From assembly GCF_017308015.1 (NCBI RefSeq), contig NZ_JAFKFW010000018.1, forward strand, positions 43,485-107,484: a stretch of DNA of 64,000 nt. The letters run 5' to 3'. This DNA comes from Allobosea sp. Lineage in GTDB: Bacteria > Pseudomonadota > Alphaproteobacteria > Rhizobiales > Beijerinckiaceae. Shown here piece by piece: positions 8,167 to 16,344 of the stretch; the first letter of the stretch is position 1, and every line of letters begins with the position of its first letter. The position numbers and the translations under genes were made by a program. Below the pieces are notes generated by a model. It had not been told where the DNA came from. It did not search any database and saw only the letters and a list, made by a program, of their open reading frames with translations.

Positions 8167-9186
8167 ATGAAGAACTGGCTTGCTTCCTGCGTCATCGGGG
8201 CTATCGCGCTGGCGCTTCCGGGCGTCGCTCATGCGCAGAAGACGAAGGTGACCGTCTACACTGCCCTTGAGAACGATCAGCTCGCGCCCTTCAAGGCTTC
8301 GATCGAGAAAGCCGTGCCCGAGGTGGAGGTTGTCTGGGTCCGCGACTCGACTGGCGTCATCACCGCCCGTTTCCTCGCCGAGAAGGACAATCCCCGCGCC
8401 GACATGGTGATGGGGCTCGCGGCGTCGAGCCTCCTGATGTTCGAGAAGGCGGGGCTTCTCGAAGCCTACAAGCCCGCTGGCGCCGATGCGCTGAAGCCGG
8501 CGTTCCGCGACAGCAAGGAGCCCTATACCTGGACGGGTATGGACGCCTATCTCGGTGTCGTCTGCTACAATACCGTCGAGGCCAAGGGCGTAGCCGTTCC
8601 GGGTTCGTGGAAGGACCTGCTCAACCCGGCCTTCAAGGGCAAGATCGTGATGCCGCATCCGGCTTCGTCCGGCACCGGGTACCTGATGGTCGCCGGCTGG
8701 CTGCAGAGCATGGGCGAGGCCGAGGGCTGGAGGTTCATGGACGGGCTGCACGAGAATATCGGCGCCTATCTCCATTCGGGCTCGGCGCCTTGCGTCCAGG
8801 CCGCCCGCGGCGAGCGCACAATCGGGCTTGCGCTCGACATGCGCGCGGCTTCCGAGAAGAGCAAGGGCGCGCCGATCGAGGTCGTGATCCCGAAGGAAGG
8901 CGTGGGCTGGGAGATGGAGGCCAGCGCCATCGTCAAGGGCAACAAGAATATGGCCCTCACCAAGAAGATCGCCGACTGGTCGACGACCAAGGCGGCGAAC
9001 GAGCTCTACTCCAAGACCTATGCGATCGTTGCCGCCCCGGGTGTGGGGACCAAGCCCGCCAGCTATCCCGTCAATGCCGAAGCCGGGATGATCAACAACG
9101 ATCTCGGCTGGATGGCCGACAACCGCGAGCGCGTGCTCGCCGAATGGTCGAAGCGCTACGAGTCCAAGGCGGCGCCGAAGAACTGA
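8167..9186 (+). CDS. phnS: 2-aminoethylphosphonate ABC transporter, periplasmic binding protein
   Basis: The 339-residue protein has a clear signal peptide (MKNWLASCVIGAIALALP, cleavage near AHA-QK). It has the FbpA/ThiB-like iron-type binding-protein fold: 'KVTVYTALENDQLAPFKASI', 'VVWVRDSTGVITARFLAEKD', 'GMDAYLGVVCYN', 'SWKDLLNPAFKGKIVMPHPA', 'SSGTGYLMVAGWLQSMGE' and 'NEAGMINNDLGWMA'-like C-terminal features. This matches the putative AEP-binding proteins that accompany phnW. It captures AEP in the periplasm and delivers it to the permease encoded two genes downstream. A ribosome site GGGGATGAG precedes the ATG. A strong stem-loop follows the gene. Confidence 0.9.
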   Translation: MKNWLASCVIGAIALALPGVAHAQKTKVTVYTALENDQLAPFKASIEKAVPEVEVVWVRDSTGVITARFLAEKDNPRADMVMGLAASSLLMFEKAGLLEAYKPAGADALKPAFRDSKEPYTWTGMDAYLGVVCYNTVEAKGVAVPGSWKDLLNPAFKGKIVMPHPASSGTGYLMVAGWLQSMGEAEGWRFMDGLHENIGAYLHSGSAPCVQAARGERTIGLALDMRAASEKSKGAPIEVVIPKEGVGWEMEASAIVKGNKNMALTKKIADWSTTKAANELYSKTYAIVAAPGVGTKPASYPVNAEAGMINNDLGWMADNRERVLAEWSKRYESKAAPKN

Positions 9187-9193
9187 GCCTCCG

Positions 9194-9230
9194 CCATGCC
9201 GCCAGCCCGCATGAGCGGCTGGCGGCATGG
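9194..9230 (+). promoter_or_regulatory. Intercistronic stem-loop after the phosphonate binding-protein gene
   Basis: A perfect 14-bp stem CCATGCCGCCAGCC / GGCTGGCGGCATGG with a 9-base loop lies 8 bases past the stop codon. It has no T-tract, so it is more likely an mRNA-stabilising or partial-attenuation hairpin that favours binding-protein expression over the ATPase and permease genes than a full terminator. Confidence 0.7.
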
Positions 9231-9307
9231 TCTGTGCAAGACGTCAGGAGAGGCTCCGCCATTGCTTGCGGAGCGGATCTCCGTCCGTTCAGATGAAGGC
9301 CGGCCCG

Positions 9308-10399
9308 ATGTCCAACGACACGACCCCATTCCTTTCGATCCGCAATCTCGCCAGGAATTTCGGCGCCTTCCGGGCGCTGCGCGACATCGATCTCGATATC
9401 CATCGCGGCGAGTTCGTCTGCTTTCTCGGTCCGTCCGGCTGCGGCAAGACGACCTTGCTGCGTGCGGTCGCTGGTCTCGATCAGCAGGATAGCGGCACCA
9501 TCCATATGAGCGGGCGCGACGTTTCGCATGCCAGCCCTTCGGAGCGGGATTTCGGTATCGTTTTCCAGTCCTATGCGCTCTTCCCCAATCTCACCGTCGC
9601 CGACAATGTCGGCTACGGGCTGGTCAACCGGCGCCGCTCGCGCGACGAGATCGCCCGGCGCGTCGATGAGCTCCTGACGCTCGTCGGCTTGCCGGATCAG
9701 GGCAAGAAATATCCGGTCCAGCTCTCGGGCGGGCAGCAGCAGCGCGTGGCGCTGGCCCGCGCGCTCGCCACCGCGCCGGAGCTGCTGCTGCTCGACGAGC
9801 CGCTCTCGGCTCTCGACGCCAAGGTCCGCCTGCGCCTGCGCGACGAGATGCGCTCGCTGCAGCAGCGGCTGGGCGTGACCACGATCATGGTGACTCATGA
9901 CCAGGAGGAGGCGCTGGCCATGGCCGACCGCATCGTCGTGATGCGGGACGGGGCGGTCGAGCAGGTCGGCTCGCCCGAGGAGATCTACCGGCGCCCGGCG
10001 ACGCCCTTCGTGGCGGATTTTGTTGGGCACATGACCTTCCTCGATGCGGTCGTGACCGGACCGGGCAAGGTCCGCGTCGACGAGCTCGACCTCGTCGTCG
10101 CCAATGCCGCGCCCTTCGCCGTGGGCACGCCGGTCAGGCTGGCGATGCGCCCCGAGGAGGTCCGTACCCGTGGCATCGGCGAGGAGACGCTGAACCGCTT
10201 CGAGGCGACGATCGGGGACCTCGCCTTCCTCGGCTCCTTCTGCCGGGCGCATCTCCAGCCGACCGGATCGCGCGCGACCCGGATCGCCGCCGATTTCTCG
10301 ACCAATGCGATGCGCGATCTCGGCATTGTTCCCGGCCAGGTGCGCGCTGTCGCCTTTCCGCCCGAGGCCTTGCACGTTTTTGCCGGGGAGGGACGATGA
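9308..10399 (+). CDS. phnT: 2-aminoethylphosphonate ABC transporter, ATP-binding subunit
   Basis: This cytoplasmic ATPase energises AEP import. The 363-residue protein has Walker A 'GPSGCGKTT', Q-loop 'FQSYALFPNLTV', ABC signature 'LSGGQQQRVALARAL', Walker B 'LLLLDEPLSALD' and H-loop 'VTHDQEEAL', followed by a TOBE-like C-terminal regulatory region (~270-363). This is the CUT1/FbpC type used by phosphonate transporters of the PhnT kind. The start ATG 9308 has GAAGG about 8 bases upstream; earlier in-frame starts (9227, 9293) lack support. Its stop overlaps the permease ATG (ATGA), so the two are translationally coupled. Confidence 0.92.
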   Translation: MSNDTTPFLSIRNLARNFGAFRALRDIDLDIHRGEFVCFLGPSGCGKTTLLRAVAGLDQQDSGTIHMSGRDVSHASPSERDFGIVFQSYALFPNLTVADNVGYGLVNRRRSRDEIARRVDELLTLVGLPDQGKKYPVQLSGGQQQRVALARALATAPELLLLDEPLSALDAKVRLRLRDEMRSLQQRLGVTTIMVTHDQEEALAMADRIVVMRDGAVEQVGSPEEIYRRPATPFVADFVGHMTFLDAVVTGPGKVRVDELDLVVANAAPFAVGTPVRLAMRPEEVRTRGIGEETLNRFEATIGDLAFLGSFCRAHLQPTGSRATRIAADFSTNAMRDLGIVPGQVRAVAFPPEALHVFAGEGR

Positions 10400-12111
10400 G
10401 CGACCTCGCACAGCGCCTGACGATGACCGATGCGTCCGTGAAAGTGTCGCCGCTGCGGATCGGAGAGCGCCATGTCGCAGGCGCGCTGATCCTGGCGCTC
10501 TGCACGGTGCTGGTCCTGATCATCGCACTGCCGCTTTGGGCGCTTCTTTCCAAGAGCCTCGAGGATACGGACGGCAAGTTCGTCGGGCTCGCCAATTTCG
10601 TCAGCTATGCGACGACGCCCTCCCTGTTCTATTCGCTGCTCAACAGCCTGCTCGTCGCCAGCGTGACGACAGTGATCGTGGTGCCGCTCGCTTTCCTCTA
10701 TGCCTATGCGCTGCGCCGCAGCTGCATCCCGGCCAAGGGCGCATTTTACGCCGCGGCGATGATTCCGGTCTTTGCGCCCTCCCTCCTGTCGGGGCTTGCG
10801 CTGATCTATCTCTTCGGCAACCAGGGCATGCTGAAATCCTGGATGATGGGCGCCTCGCTCTACGGCCCGGTGGGCATCATCGCGGCGGAGACGCTCTACA
10901 GTTTCCCCCATGCGATGCTGATCCTGGTCACGGCGCTGGCGCTCTCCGACGGGCGGTTGCGCGAGGCGGCGGACGCGATGGGCACCTCGCGCTGGCGCAT
11001 TTTCCGGACGATCACCCTGCCGGGCGCACGTTATGGCGTGATCAGCGCGACCTTCGTCGTCTTCACGCTGGTCATCACCGATTTCGGCATTCCCAAGGTG
11101 ATCGGCGGGCAGTTCAGCGTTCTCGCGACCGACGCCTACAGGCAAGTCGTCGGCCAGCAGAATTTCCCGATGGGCGCTGTCGTCGGCATCATCCTGCTGG
11201 TGCCGGCCGTGCTCGCCTTCTTCGTCGACCGTGTCGTCCAGCGGCGCCAGAGCGCCATGCTCTCCGCCCGCGCCGTGCCTTACGTCCCGCGTGCCGACCG
11301 GCAACGCGACCTCGCGCTTCTCGGCTTCGTCAGCCTGATCGCGCTCGCCATCGTCGGCCCCTATGCGATCGCCTTCTGGGGCTCCTTCGTCAGATACTGG
11401 CCCTACAACCTGTCGCTGACGCTGAGCAACTACGACTTCGCGCAAGTCGAGCCCGACGGCTGGGGCACCTATGCCAACTCGCTCATGCTGGCTTCGCTGA
11501 CGGCGATGATCGGTACCGCGCTGATTTTTACCGGCGCCTACCTGATCGAGAAGGTGAAGCTCTTTCCGCGCCTTCGCGCCTTCGCCCAGTTCCTGGCAAT
11601 GCTGCCGATGGCGGTGCCCGGCCTCGTGCTCGGCCTCGGCTACGTCTTCTTCTACAATGCCGGCTGGAACCCGCTCGGCTTCCTTTACGGGACGCTGACG
11701 ATCCTGGTGATCAACACGATCGCGCATTTCTACACGGTCGGGCACATCACGGCGCTGACCAGCCTGAAGCAGCTCGACGGCGAGTTCGAGTCGGTCTCGG
11801 CTTCGCTCAAGGTTCCGTTCTGGTCGACCTTTCGCCGCGTGACCGCGCCGATCTGCCTGCCGGCGATCCTCGACATCGCCGTCTATGTCTTTGTCAACGC
11901 GCTGACCACGGTCTCCGCCGTGATCTTCCTCTATGGCGCCGACACCAAGCTCGCCTCCATCGCGATCGTCCATATGGACGAAGCCGGCGCCATGGCCTCG
12001 GCCGCTGGCATGGCGAGCATCATCATGGCCACGGCCATCGCCGTGAAGCTGCTCCATGTCGGTCTCGACCAGCTGGTCTTCGGCCGCCTGCAGCAATGGC
12101 GACAAAGATAA
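10396..12111 (+). CDS. 2-aminoethylphosphonate ABC transporter, fused two-domain permease
   Basis: The 571-residue inner-membrane protein carries two copies of the binding-protein-dependent permease domain, joined head to tail. Each has an EAA loop: 'EAADAMGTSRWRIFRTITLP' in the first half and 'EFESVSASLKVPFWSTFRRV' in the second. It therefore replaces the separate PhnU and PhnV subunits of Salmonella and would form the whole channel alone, as in the putative AEP permeases often found beside phnW. About 12 hydrophobic segments are visible. Its ATG overlaps the ATPase stop by four bases, and a near-perfect hairpin follows the gene. Confidence 0.9.
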   Translation: MSDLAQRLTMTDASVKVSPLRIGERHVAGALILALCTVLVLIIALPLWALLSKSLEDTDGKFVGLANFVSYATTPSLFYSLLNSLLVASVTTVIVVPLAFLYAYALRRSCIPAKGAFYAAAMIPVFAPSLLSGLALIYLFGNQGMLKSWMMGASLYGPVGIIAAETLYSFPHAMLILVTALALSDGRLREAADAMGTSRWRIFRTITLPGARYGVISATFVVFTLVITDFGIPKVIGGQFSVLATDAYRQVVGQQNFPMGAVVGIILLVPAVLAFFVDRVVQRRQSAMLSARAVPYVPRADRQRDLALLGFVSLIALAIVGPYAIAFWGSFVRYWPYNLSLTLSNYDFAQVEPDGWGTYANSLMLASLTAMIGTALIFTGAYLIEKVKLFPRLRAFAQFLAMLPMAVPGLVLGLGYVFFYNAGWNPLGFLYGTLTILVINTIAHFYTVGHITALTSLKQLDGEFESVSASLKVPFWSTFRRVTAPICLPAILDIAVYVFVNALTTVSAVIFLYGADTKLASIAIVHMDEAGAMASAAGMASIIMATAIAVKLLHVGLDQLVFGRLQQWRQR

Positions 12112-12120
12112 GCGCGGGTT

Positions 12121-12148
12121 GCGGCAGCAGGCATTGTCCTGCAGCCGC
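12121..12148 (+). terminator. Stem-loop after the phosphonate permease gene
   Basis: GCGGCAGCAGG / CCTGCAGCCGC (12121-12131, 12138-12148) forms an 11-bp stem with one A-A mismatch and a 6-base loop. No T-tract follows, so termination may be partial and the metallophosphoesterase gene may be read through. Confidence 0.5.
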
Positions 12149-12194
12149 GGCTCGCTAGGCTGTGGAACCGAACCACGAAGGATCGAGTCGCACC

Positions 12195-12926
12195 GTGCGC
12201 CTTGGAGTGATCGCCGATATCCATGGGAACCTGCCCGCGCTCGAAGCGGTGCTGGCAAAGCTCGACGGCGCGTCCGTCGATCGCCTGATCAATCTCGGCG
12301 ACTGCGCCTCGGGCCCGCTTTGGCCGGCCGAGACGGTAACCTTGCTGCGTTCGCGTGAAATCAGCCACGTCCGGGGCAATCACGATCGGGCGCTGGGCGC
12401 GGCCTCGGTCCTTGGGCTGGGCGAGTCGGACAGCTTTGCCTGGCAGGCCCTCGATCCCGAAGTCCGCGCCTGGCTTGCAGGTCTGCCGGTCGAGATCACG
12501 CTGGAGGGAACGCTCTGTTTCCATGCCTGTCCCGGCAACGACACGACCTATCTGATGGAGGAGGTCCAGAACGGCTATCTCGTGCCGTCGCCGATCCCGA
12601 CGATTGAGCACCGTCTTGCCGGGCGGAGCGCGCCCTTGATGCTTTGCGGGCACAGCCATCAGCCGCGCGCGGCGCGGTTGAGCTCAGGTGCCGTCGTCCT
12701 CAATCCCGGCAGCGTCGGAAACCCGGCCTATCATGATACGAACGCGGCCCATGTCTCCGAGAGCGGCATGCCCCATGCCCGCTTCGCCATCGTCACGCTC
12801 GGCGAGGAAATCGTGATCGAGCACCACCTCGTCGCTTACGACTGGGAGCAATCGGCCCGACGTGCCGAGGATAACGGCCGCGCCGAGTGGGCCCATGCGT
12901 TGCGGACGGGAAGGGCGCGGCCCTAG
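12195..12926 (+). CDS. Metallophosphoesterase, YfcE/calcineurin-like
   Basis: A dinuclear-metal phosphoesterase of about 243 residues. Metal-ligand motifs are present in order: 'GVIADIHGN' (D-x-H), 'INLGDCASGP' (GD), 'VRGNHDRAL' (GNHD), 'CFHACPGND' and 'MLCGHSHQPRAARL' (GHSH), closing with 'VLNPGSVGNPAY'. The GTG start at 12195 begins the domain directly (VRLGVIADIHGN) with GAAGGA upstream; an in-frame GTG at 12162 would add 11 unconserved residues. It sits inside the phosphonate island and converges on the second LysR gene with only 6 bases between stops. A role in phosphorus salvage is plausible from context only; the substrate is unknown. Confidence 0.85.
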   Translation: MRLGVIADIHGNLPALEAVLAKLDGASVDRLINLGDCASGPLWPAETVTLLRSREISHVRGNHDRALGAASVLGLGESDSFAWQALDPEVRAWLAGLPVEITLEGTLCFHACPGNDTTYLMEEVQNGYLVPSPIPTIEHRLAGRSAPLMLCGHSHQPRAARLSSGAVVLNPGSVGNPAYHDTNAAHVSESGMPHARFAIVTLGEEIVIEHHLVAYDWEQSARRAEDNGRAEWAHALRTGRARP

Positions 12927-12932
12927 CGCTGC

Positions 12933-13802
12933 TTACCTGCGCAGGGATCGCGCCAGCGCGAAGAAGGCTTGGATGACTTTGCTGTTGCGGCGCTCATGCA
13001 GGCAGATCAGCTTTTCGTGCATGAGGAGCGGCGGCCCGTCGAGCGGGATGCGCACCAGCCGCGGATCGTCCTCGCCGAATTCGGCCGCCGAGACGAAGCC
13101 GATCCCGCCGCCCGCCGCCACGATAGCGCGCACCGCCTCGCGCCCTTCGGCCTCGACGGAGTAGCTCAGGGTGACACCCTGTTCCGTCGCCCGCTGCTCC
13201 AGCAATTGCCGTGTGCGCGAACCGCGCTCGCGGATGACCAGCGGCCAGCTCGCGAGGTCCTGCAGTGAAAGCGCTGGACGCGCCGAGCTCGGATGGCCCT
13301 TCGCCGCAAAGGCAATGATCGGCGAGACATTGAGCGGCAGCACTGCGAAGGGGCGCTCGTCGGCGAGTTCGCCGAGCACCCCGATCTCGGCATCGTAGCC
13401 GATCAGCGTCTCGACGATGCTGCCGGTATTGCCCTGCGCGATCGAGACCTGGATGCCGGGATGGCGCTCGCGGAAGGCGGCCAGAACATCCAGTACGTGA
13501 TGGACGGAATCGGCGACGATCCTGAGCGCGCCGGTGCGCAACGAGCGCTCCTCCTGCAGCAATTCCAAAGCCTCGCCCTCGGCCCCGAACAGGCGATGCG
13601 TGACCGCGAGCAACCTCTGGCCGGCCGGTGTCAGGACGACTTGTCGGTGGCGGCGGCTGAACAGCGCGACGTCGTATTCCTCCTCCAGCTTGCGGACCTG
13701 ATCGGAGATCGCCGGCTGGGTCAGGTTGAGCGCGAGCGCCGCCTTCGAGAAGCCACCGGACAGCGCGACCTGATGGAAGGCACGAAGCTGGACATGACGC
13801 AT
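12933..13802 (-). CDS. LysR-family regulator of the PbfA-like gene
   Basis: This 289-residue LysR regulator has a helix-turn-helix at ~18-40 ('FSKAALALNLTQPAISDQVRKLE') and an effector domain with 'LRIVADSVHHVLDVLAAF', 'VIRERGSRTRQLLEQ' and 'IVAAGGGIGFVSAAEFGEDD'. It is divergently transcribed from the PLP-enzyme gene at 13945, with a 142-base AT-rich control region, so it most likely controls that gene and itself. Alignment by eye with the LysR at 3209-4087 shows strong similarity along the whole length, pointing to duplication within the island. The effector may be hydroxy-AEP or AEP (inference). Confidence 0.9.
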   Translation of the reverse strand: MRHVQLRAFHQVALSGGFSKAALALNLTQPAISDQVRKLEEEYDVALFSRRHRQVVLTPAGQRLLAVTHRLFGAEGEALELLQEERSLRTGALRIVADSVHHVLDVLAAFRERHPGIQVSIAQGNTGSIVETLIGYDAEIGVLGELADERPFAVLPLNVSPIIAFAAKGHPSSARPALSLQDLASWPLVIRERGSRTRQLLEQRATEQGVTLSYSVEAEGREAVRAIVAAGGGIGFVSAAEFGEDDPRLVRIPLDGPPLLMHEKLICLHERRNSKVIQAFFALARSLRR

Positions 13803-13835
13803 GGCGGAAGAAGCCTCGAAAAGCTGATCCGGATT

Positions 13836-13865
13836 GATATCGCCAAAATTTATACTTGGATATGA
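13836..13865. promoter_or_regulatory. Candidate LysR operator between divergent genes
   Basis: In the AT-rich gap, CCAA (13843) and TTGG (13856) form a short inverted repeat flanked by GATATC (13836) and GGATATGA (13858). Imperfect dyad symmetry in this position fits LysR binding, but it is weaker than the operator at 4084-4122. Confidence 0.35.
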
Positions 13866-13944
13866 AATAGCGATTTTTCAGATCGAGAAGGCGCGGGCAT
13901 TCTGAAACTCGAAGCGCCTGTCCGGCGCAAACCGAGGCCTTGTC

Positions 13945-15306
13945 ATGCGCGCCGAAACCGCCGCCATCGTCCATACCGAAGGCGAATCCAACACCTCCGC
14001 GGCACGCAGCGACTGGTCGGCGGGAATCGGCGACGCCGGAACGCGCGAACTGCTCGCGCGCGACTCCGCCGCCTTCCTGCACCAGAGCCTGTCGAGCCCC
14101 TGCCTGACTGCGATCGCCAAGGCGGAGGGCATCTGGATCGAGGACACGATGGGGCGCCGTTACATGGATTTCCATGGCAACAGCGTCCACCATATCGGCT
14201 ATGGTCACCCGCGCCTGAAGGAGGCGATCAAGGCGCAACTCGACGATCTCTGCTTCGCGCCGCGCCGCTTCACCTGCGAGCCGGCGGTCGAGCTGGCCGA
14301 GGCGCTCGCGCGGATGGCGCCGGGCGATCTCGGCAAGGTGCTTTTCACCACCGGCGGCTCGGATGCGATCGAGGTGGCGCTCAGGCTCGCCCGCGCCGCG
14401 ACCGGCCGCTTCAAGACGCTGTCGTTCTGGGATGCCTTCCATGGCGCCGGCTTCGGTGCTTCCAGCATCGGCGGCGAGGCCACCTTTCGTTCCGGCATAG
14501 CCGGCCCTCTGCTGCCGGGCGCCGAGCATGTCGCGCCCTGGGGCACCCGCAACTGCGCCTATGGCCGTGACAATCTGGAGGATTCGGCCCGCGCCTGCGC
14601 CCGCATGATCGCCTATGTGCTGGCGCGTGAAGGGGATGTCGCGGCCGTCGTCGCCGAGCCTATGCGCGCGACGCCATACCCGCCGGCACCCGGCTTCTGG
14701 AAGAGCGTGCGCGAGGCCTGCGACCGGCACGGTACGCTCTTGATCTTCGACGAGATCCCGACCGGTCTCGGCAAGACCGGGCGCTTCTTCGCCCATGAGC
14801 ATGACGAGGTGCAGCCCGACATGGTGGTGCTGGGCAAGGCGCTGGGCGGCGGCATCCTGCCGATCGCGGCGGTGGTGGCGCGGCGCGATCTCGATGTCGC
14901 CGGCGGCTACGCGATCGGCCACTACACTCATGAGAAGAACCCGGTCACGACCCGCGCGGCGCTGACCACGATCAACATCATCCGCGAGGAGGGGCTGACC
15001 GAGCGCGCCGCCGAACTCGGGGCCTATGCGATAGAGCGCCTGCGAAATTTCGGCGCGAGTTGCCCGGCCGTCGGCGATGTGCGCGGCCGCGGCCTTCTCT
15101 TCGGGATCGAGCTTGTTTCGGATCGCGATGCCTGGACGCCGGACAATGCCTTGGCCGAGCGGGTCTATTACCGCTGCCTCGAAGCGGGGCTCAGCTTCAA
15201 GATCAGCCAGGGCAATGTGCTGACTCTGTCGCCGCCGATGATGATCGCGCGGGCCGATCTCGAACGGGCACTCGCCATCGTCGAGCAGGCAATCCTGGCT
15301 GGCTGA
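13945..15306 (+). CDS. pbfA: PbfA-like PLP enzyme: (R)-1-hydroxy-2-aminoethylphosphonate ammonia-lyase (class III aminotransferase fold)
   Basis: The 453-residue protein is a fold-type I, class III aminotransferase relative: 'IEDTMGRRYMDFHGNSVHHIGYGHP', 'VLFTTGGSDAIEVALRLARA', 'LIFDEIPTGLGKTGRFFAHE' and the PLP lysine in 'VVLGKALGGGILPIAAVVAR' (about residue 298). In AEP clusters, a recurrent member of this family, PbfA, is known to be a lyase that removes ammonia from (R)-1-hydroxy-AEP to give phosphonoacetaldehyde, feeding PhnY/PhnA. The long N-terminus with 'FLHQSLSSPCL' and the phosphonate context favour that role. A conventional omega-transaminase remains possible. A LysR gene is divergent, and a 2-hydroxyacid dehydrogenase follows 7 bases downstream. 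Confidence 0.72.
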   Translation: MRAETAAIVHTEGESNTSAARSDWSAGIGDAGTRELLARDSAAFLHQSLSSPCLTAIAKAEGIWIEDTMGRRYMDFHGNSVHHIGYGHPRLKEAIKAQLDDLCFAPRRFTCEPAVELAEALARMAPGDLGKVLFTTGGSDAIEVALRLARAATGRFKTLSFWDAFHGAGFGASSIGGEATFRSGIAGPLLPGAEHVAPWGTRNCAYGRDNLEDSARACARMIAYVLAREGDVAAVVAEPMRATPYPPAPGFWKSVREACDRHGTLLIFDEIPTGLGKTGRFFAHEHDEVQPDMVVLGKALGGGILPIAAVVARRDLDVAGGYAIGHYTHEKNPVTTRAALTTINIIREEGLTERAAELGAYAIERLRNFGASCPAVGDVRGRGLLFGIELVSDRDAWTPDNALAERVYYRCLEAGLSFKISQGNVLTLSPPMMIARADLERALAIVEQAILAG

Positions 15307-15313
15307 GGGGGCG

Positions 15314-16327
15314 ATGATGAAGGCCGTCCGTACAGACCGGGAGCTGGAATGCCCGGAGATCGACGCAGGGCTGCGCGCCCGCGGCGTCGAACTCGTCACG
15401 CTCCCCGATGGAATTTCCGAGGAGGCGCTGATGCGGGAGGTCGCCGACGCCGACCTGCTGCTGATGTGCTACCAGCCGGTCACGGCGCGCGTGATCGCGG
15501 CGGCGCCCAAGCTCAAAGGCATCGTCAAATACGGCGTCGGCATCGACGCGATCGATATTCCCGCTGCGATTGCGCGCGGCATCCCTGTGGTCAATGTGCC
15601 CGAATACGCCGAGCAGACGGTCGCGGAAGGCGCCTTCGCCCTGATGATCGCGCTGGCGAAGCGTATGCCCGAGATCGGCCGGACGATGGAAGGCAAGGGC
15701 TGGATCTGGCCGGCACAGCACTGGATCGGCCGCGACATCGCCGGCGCGACGCTGGGCCTGGTCGGTACGGGCAAGATCGGCCGCAGCATGGCACGGATGG
15801 CGGGGCAGGGATTCCGCGCGCGGATCCTCGGCTATGATCCGCATGTCGATGCTAAGACGATGGCTGCCGCCGGGATCGAGAAGGTCGACGACCTCCATGC
15901 GATGCTCAGGCAATGCGATCTGGTCTCGCTGCACAGCGTCCTGAACGACGCGACCCGCCATGTCATCGGCCGGGCGGAGTTAGCCTGCCTCAACCGAAAT
16001 GCCATCCTCGTGAACGTCTCGCGCGGCGCGCTGATCGACGAGGCCGCGCTGGTCGAGGCGGTGCTGGCGGGCAAGCTCGGAGGCGTCGGGCTCGATGTCT
16101 ACAGCCAGGAGCCGCTCGCCCGATACGGGCATCCGCTTAGCCCCCTGTTCGGCCGCAACGACGTCATCCTGTTCCCGCACCTGACCTTCTTCACGGTGGA
16201 AGCGATGCGGCGGCTTTCGGACGACACGCTGGCGCGCTGCTTTGAGATTCTGGACGGCAGGCCGGTGCAAATCCGCTCGCAGGACCCGCGCCTGCGGGCG
16301 CAGACGCGGAATGTCGCGTTGGCCTGA
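15314..16327 (+). CDS. D-isomer-specific 2-hydroxyacid dehydrogenase
   Basis: The ~337-residue protein has the NAD-binding Rossmann motif 'GLVGTGKIGRSMARM' at ~150-165 and the three catalytic residues of the family: Arg in 'VNVSRGALIDEAALVEAV', Glu in 'GLDVYSQEPLARYGHP' and His in 'FPHLTFFTVEAMRRL'. The start has GAGGGGGCG upstream; a second in-frame ATG follows at 15317. It follows the PbfA-like gene by 7 bases, so they are probably one transcript. It resembles phosphoglycerate-dehydrogenase/C-terminal-binding-protein-like members more than phosphite dehydrogenase. A role on a hydroxy- or keto-phosphonate (such as phosphonopyruvate/phosphonolactate) is an attractive guess from context only. 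Confidence 0.85.
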   Translation: MMKAVRTDRELECPEIDAGLRARGVELVTLPDGISEEALMREVADADLLLMCYQPVTARVIAAAPKLKGIVKYGVGIDAIDIPAAIARGIPVVNVPEYAEQTVAEGAFALMIALAKRMPEIGRTMEGKGWIWPAQHWIGRDIAGATLGLVGTGKIGRSMARMAGQGFRARILGYDPHVDAKTMAAAGIEKVDDLHAMLRQCDLVSLHSVLNDATRHVIGRAELACLNRNAILVNVSRGALIDEAALVEAVLAGKLGGVGLDVYSQEPLARYGHPLSPLFGRNDVILFPHLTFFTVEAMRRLSDDTLARCFEILDGRPVQIRSQDPRLRAQTRNVALA

Positions 16328-16344
16328 GCTGGTTCAGCAGAGCG

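Noticed and set aside
6535-9228. 897-residue open frame on the minus strand opposite phnY and the phosphonate binding-protein gene
   Set aside because: Antisense to well-supported genes; long stop-free frames are common in high-GC coding DNA and the translation is His/Arg/Asp-rich without any family motif.
12994-15399. 801-residue minus-strand frame across the second LysR gene and the PbfA-like gene
   Set aside because: Off-frame shadow of both genes with no recognisable domain.
15314-16327. Phosphite dehydrogenase (PtxD)
   Set aside because: Belongs to the same superfamily, but the sequence around the catalytic His (FPHLTFFT) and the N-terminal half differ from PtxD; assigned only as a 2-hydroxyacid dehydrogenase.
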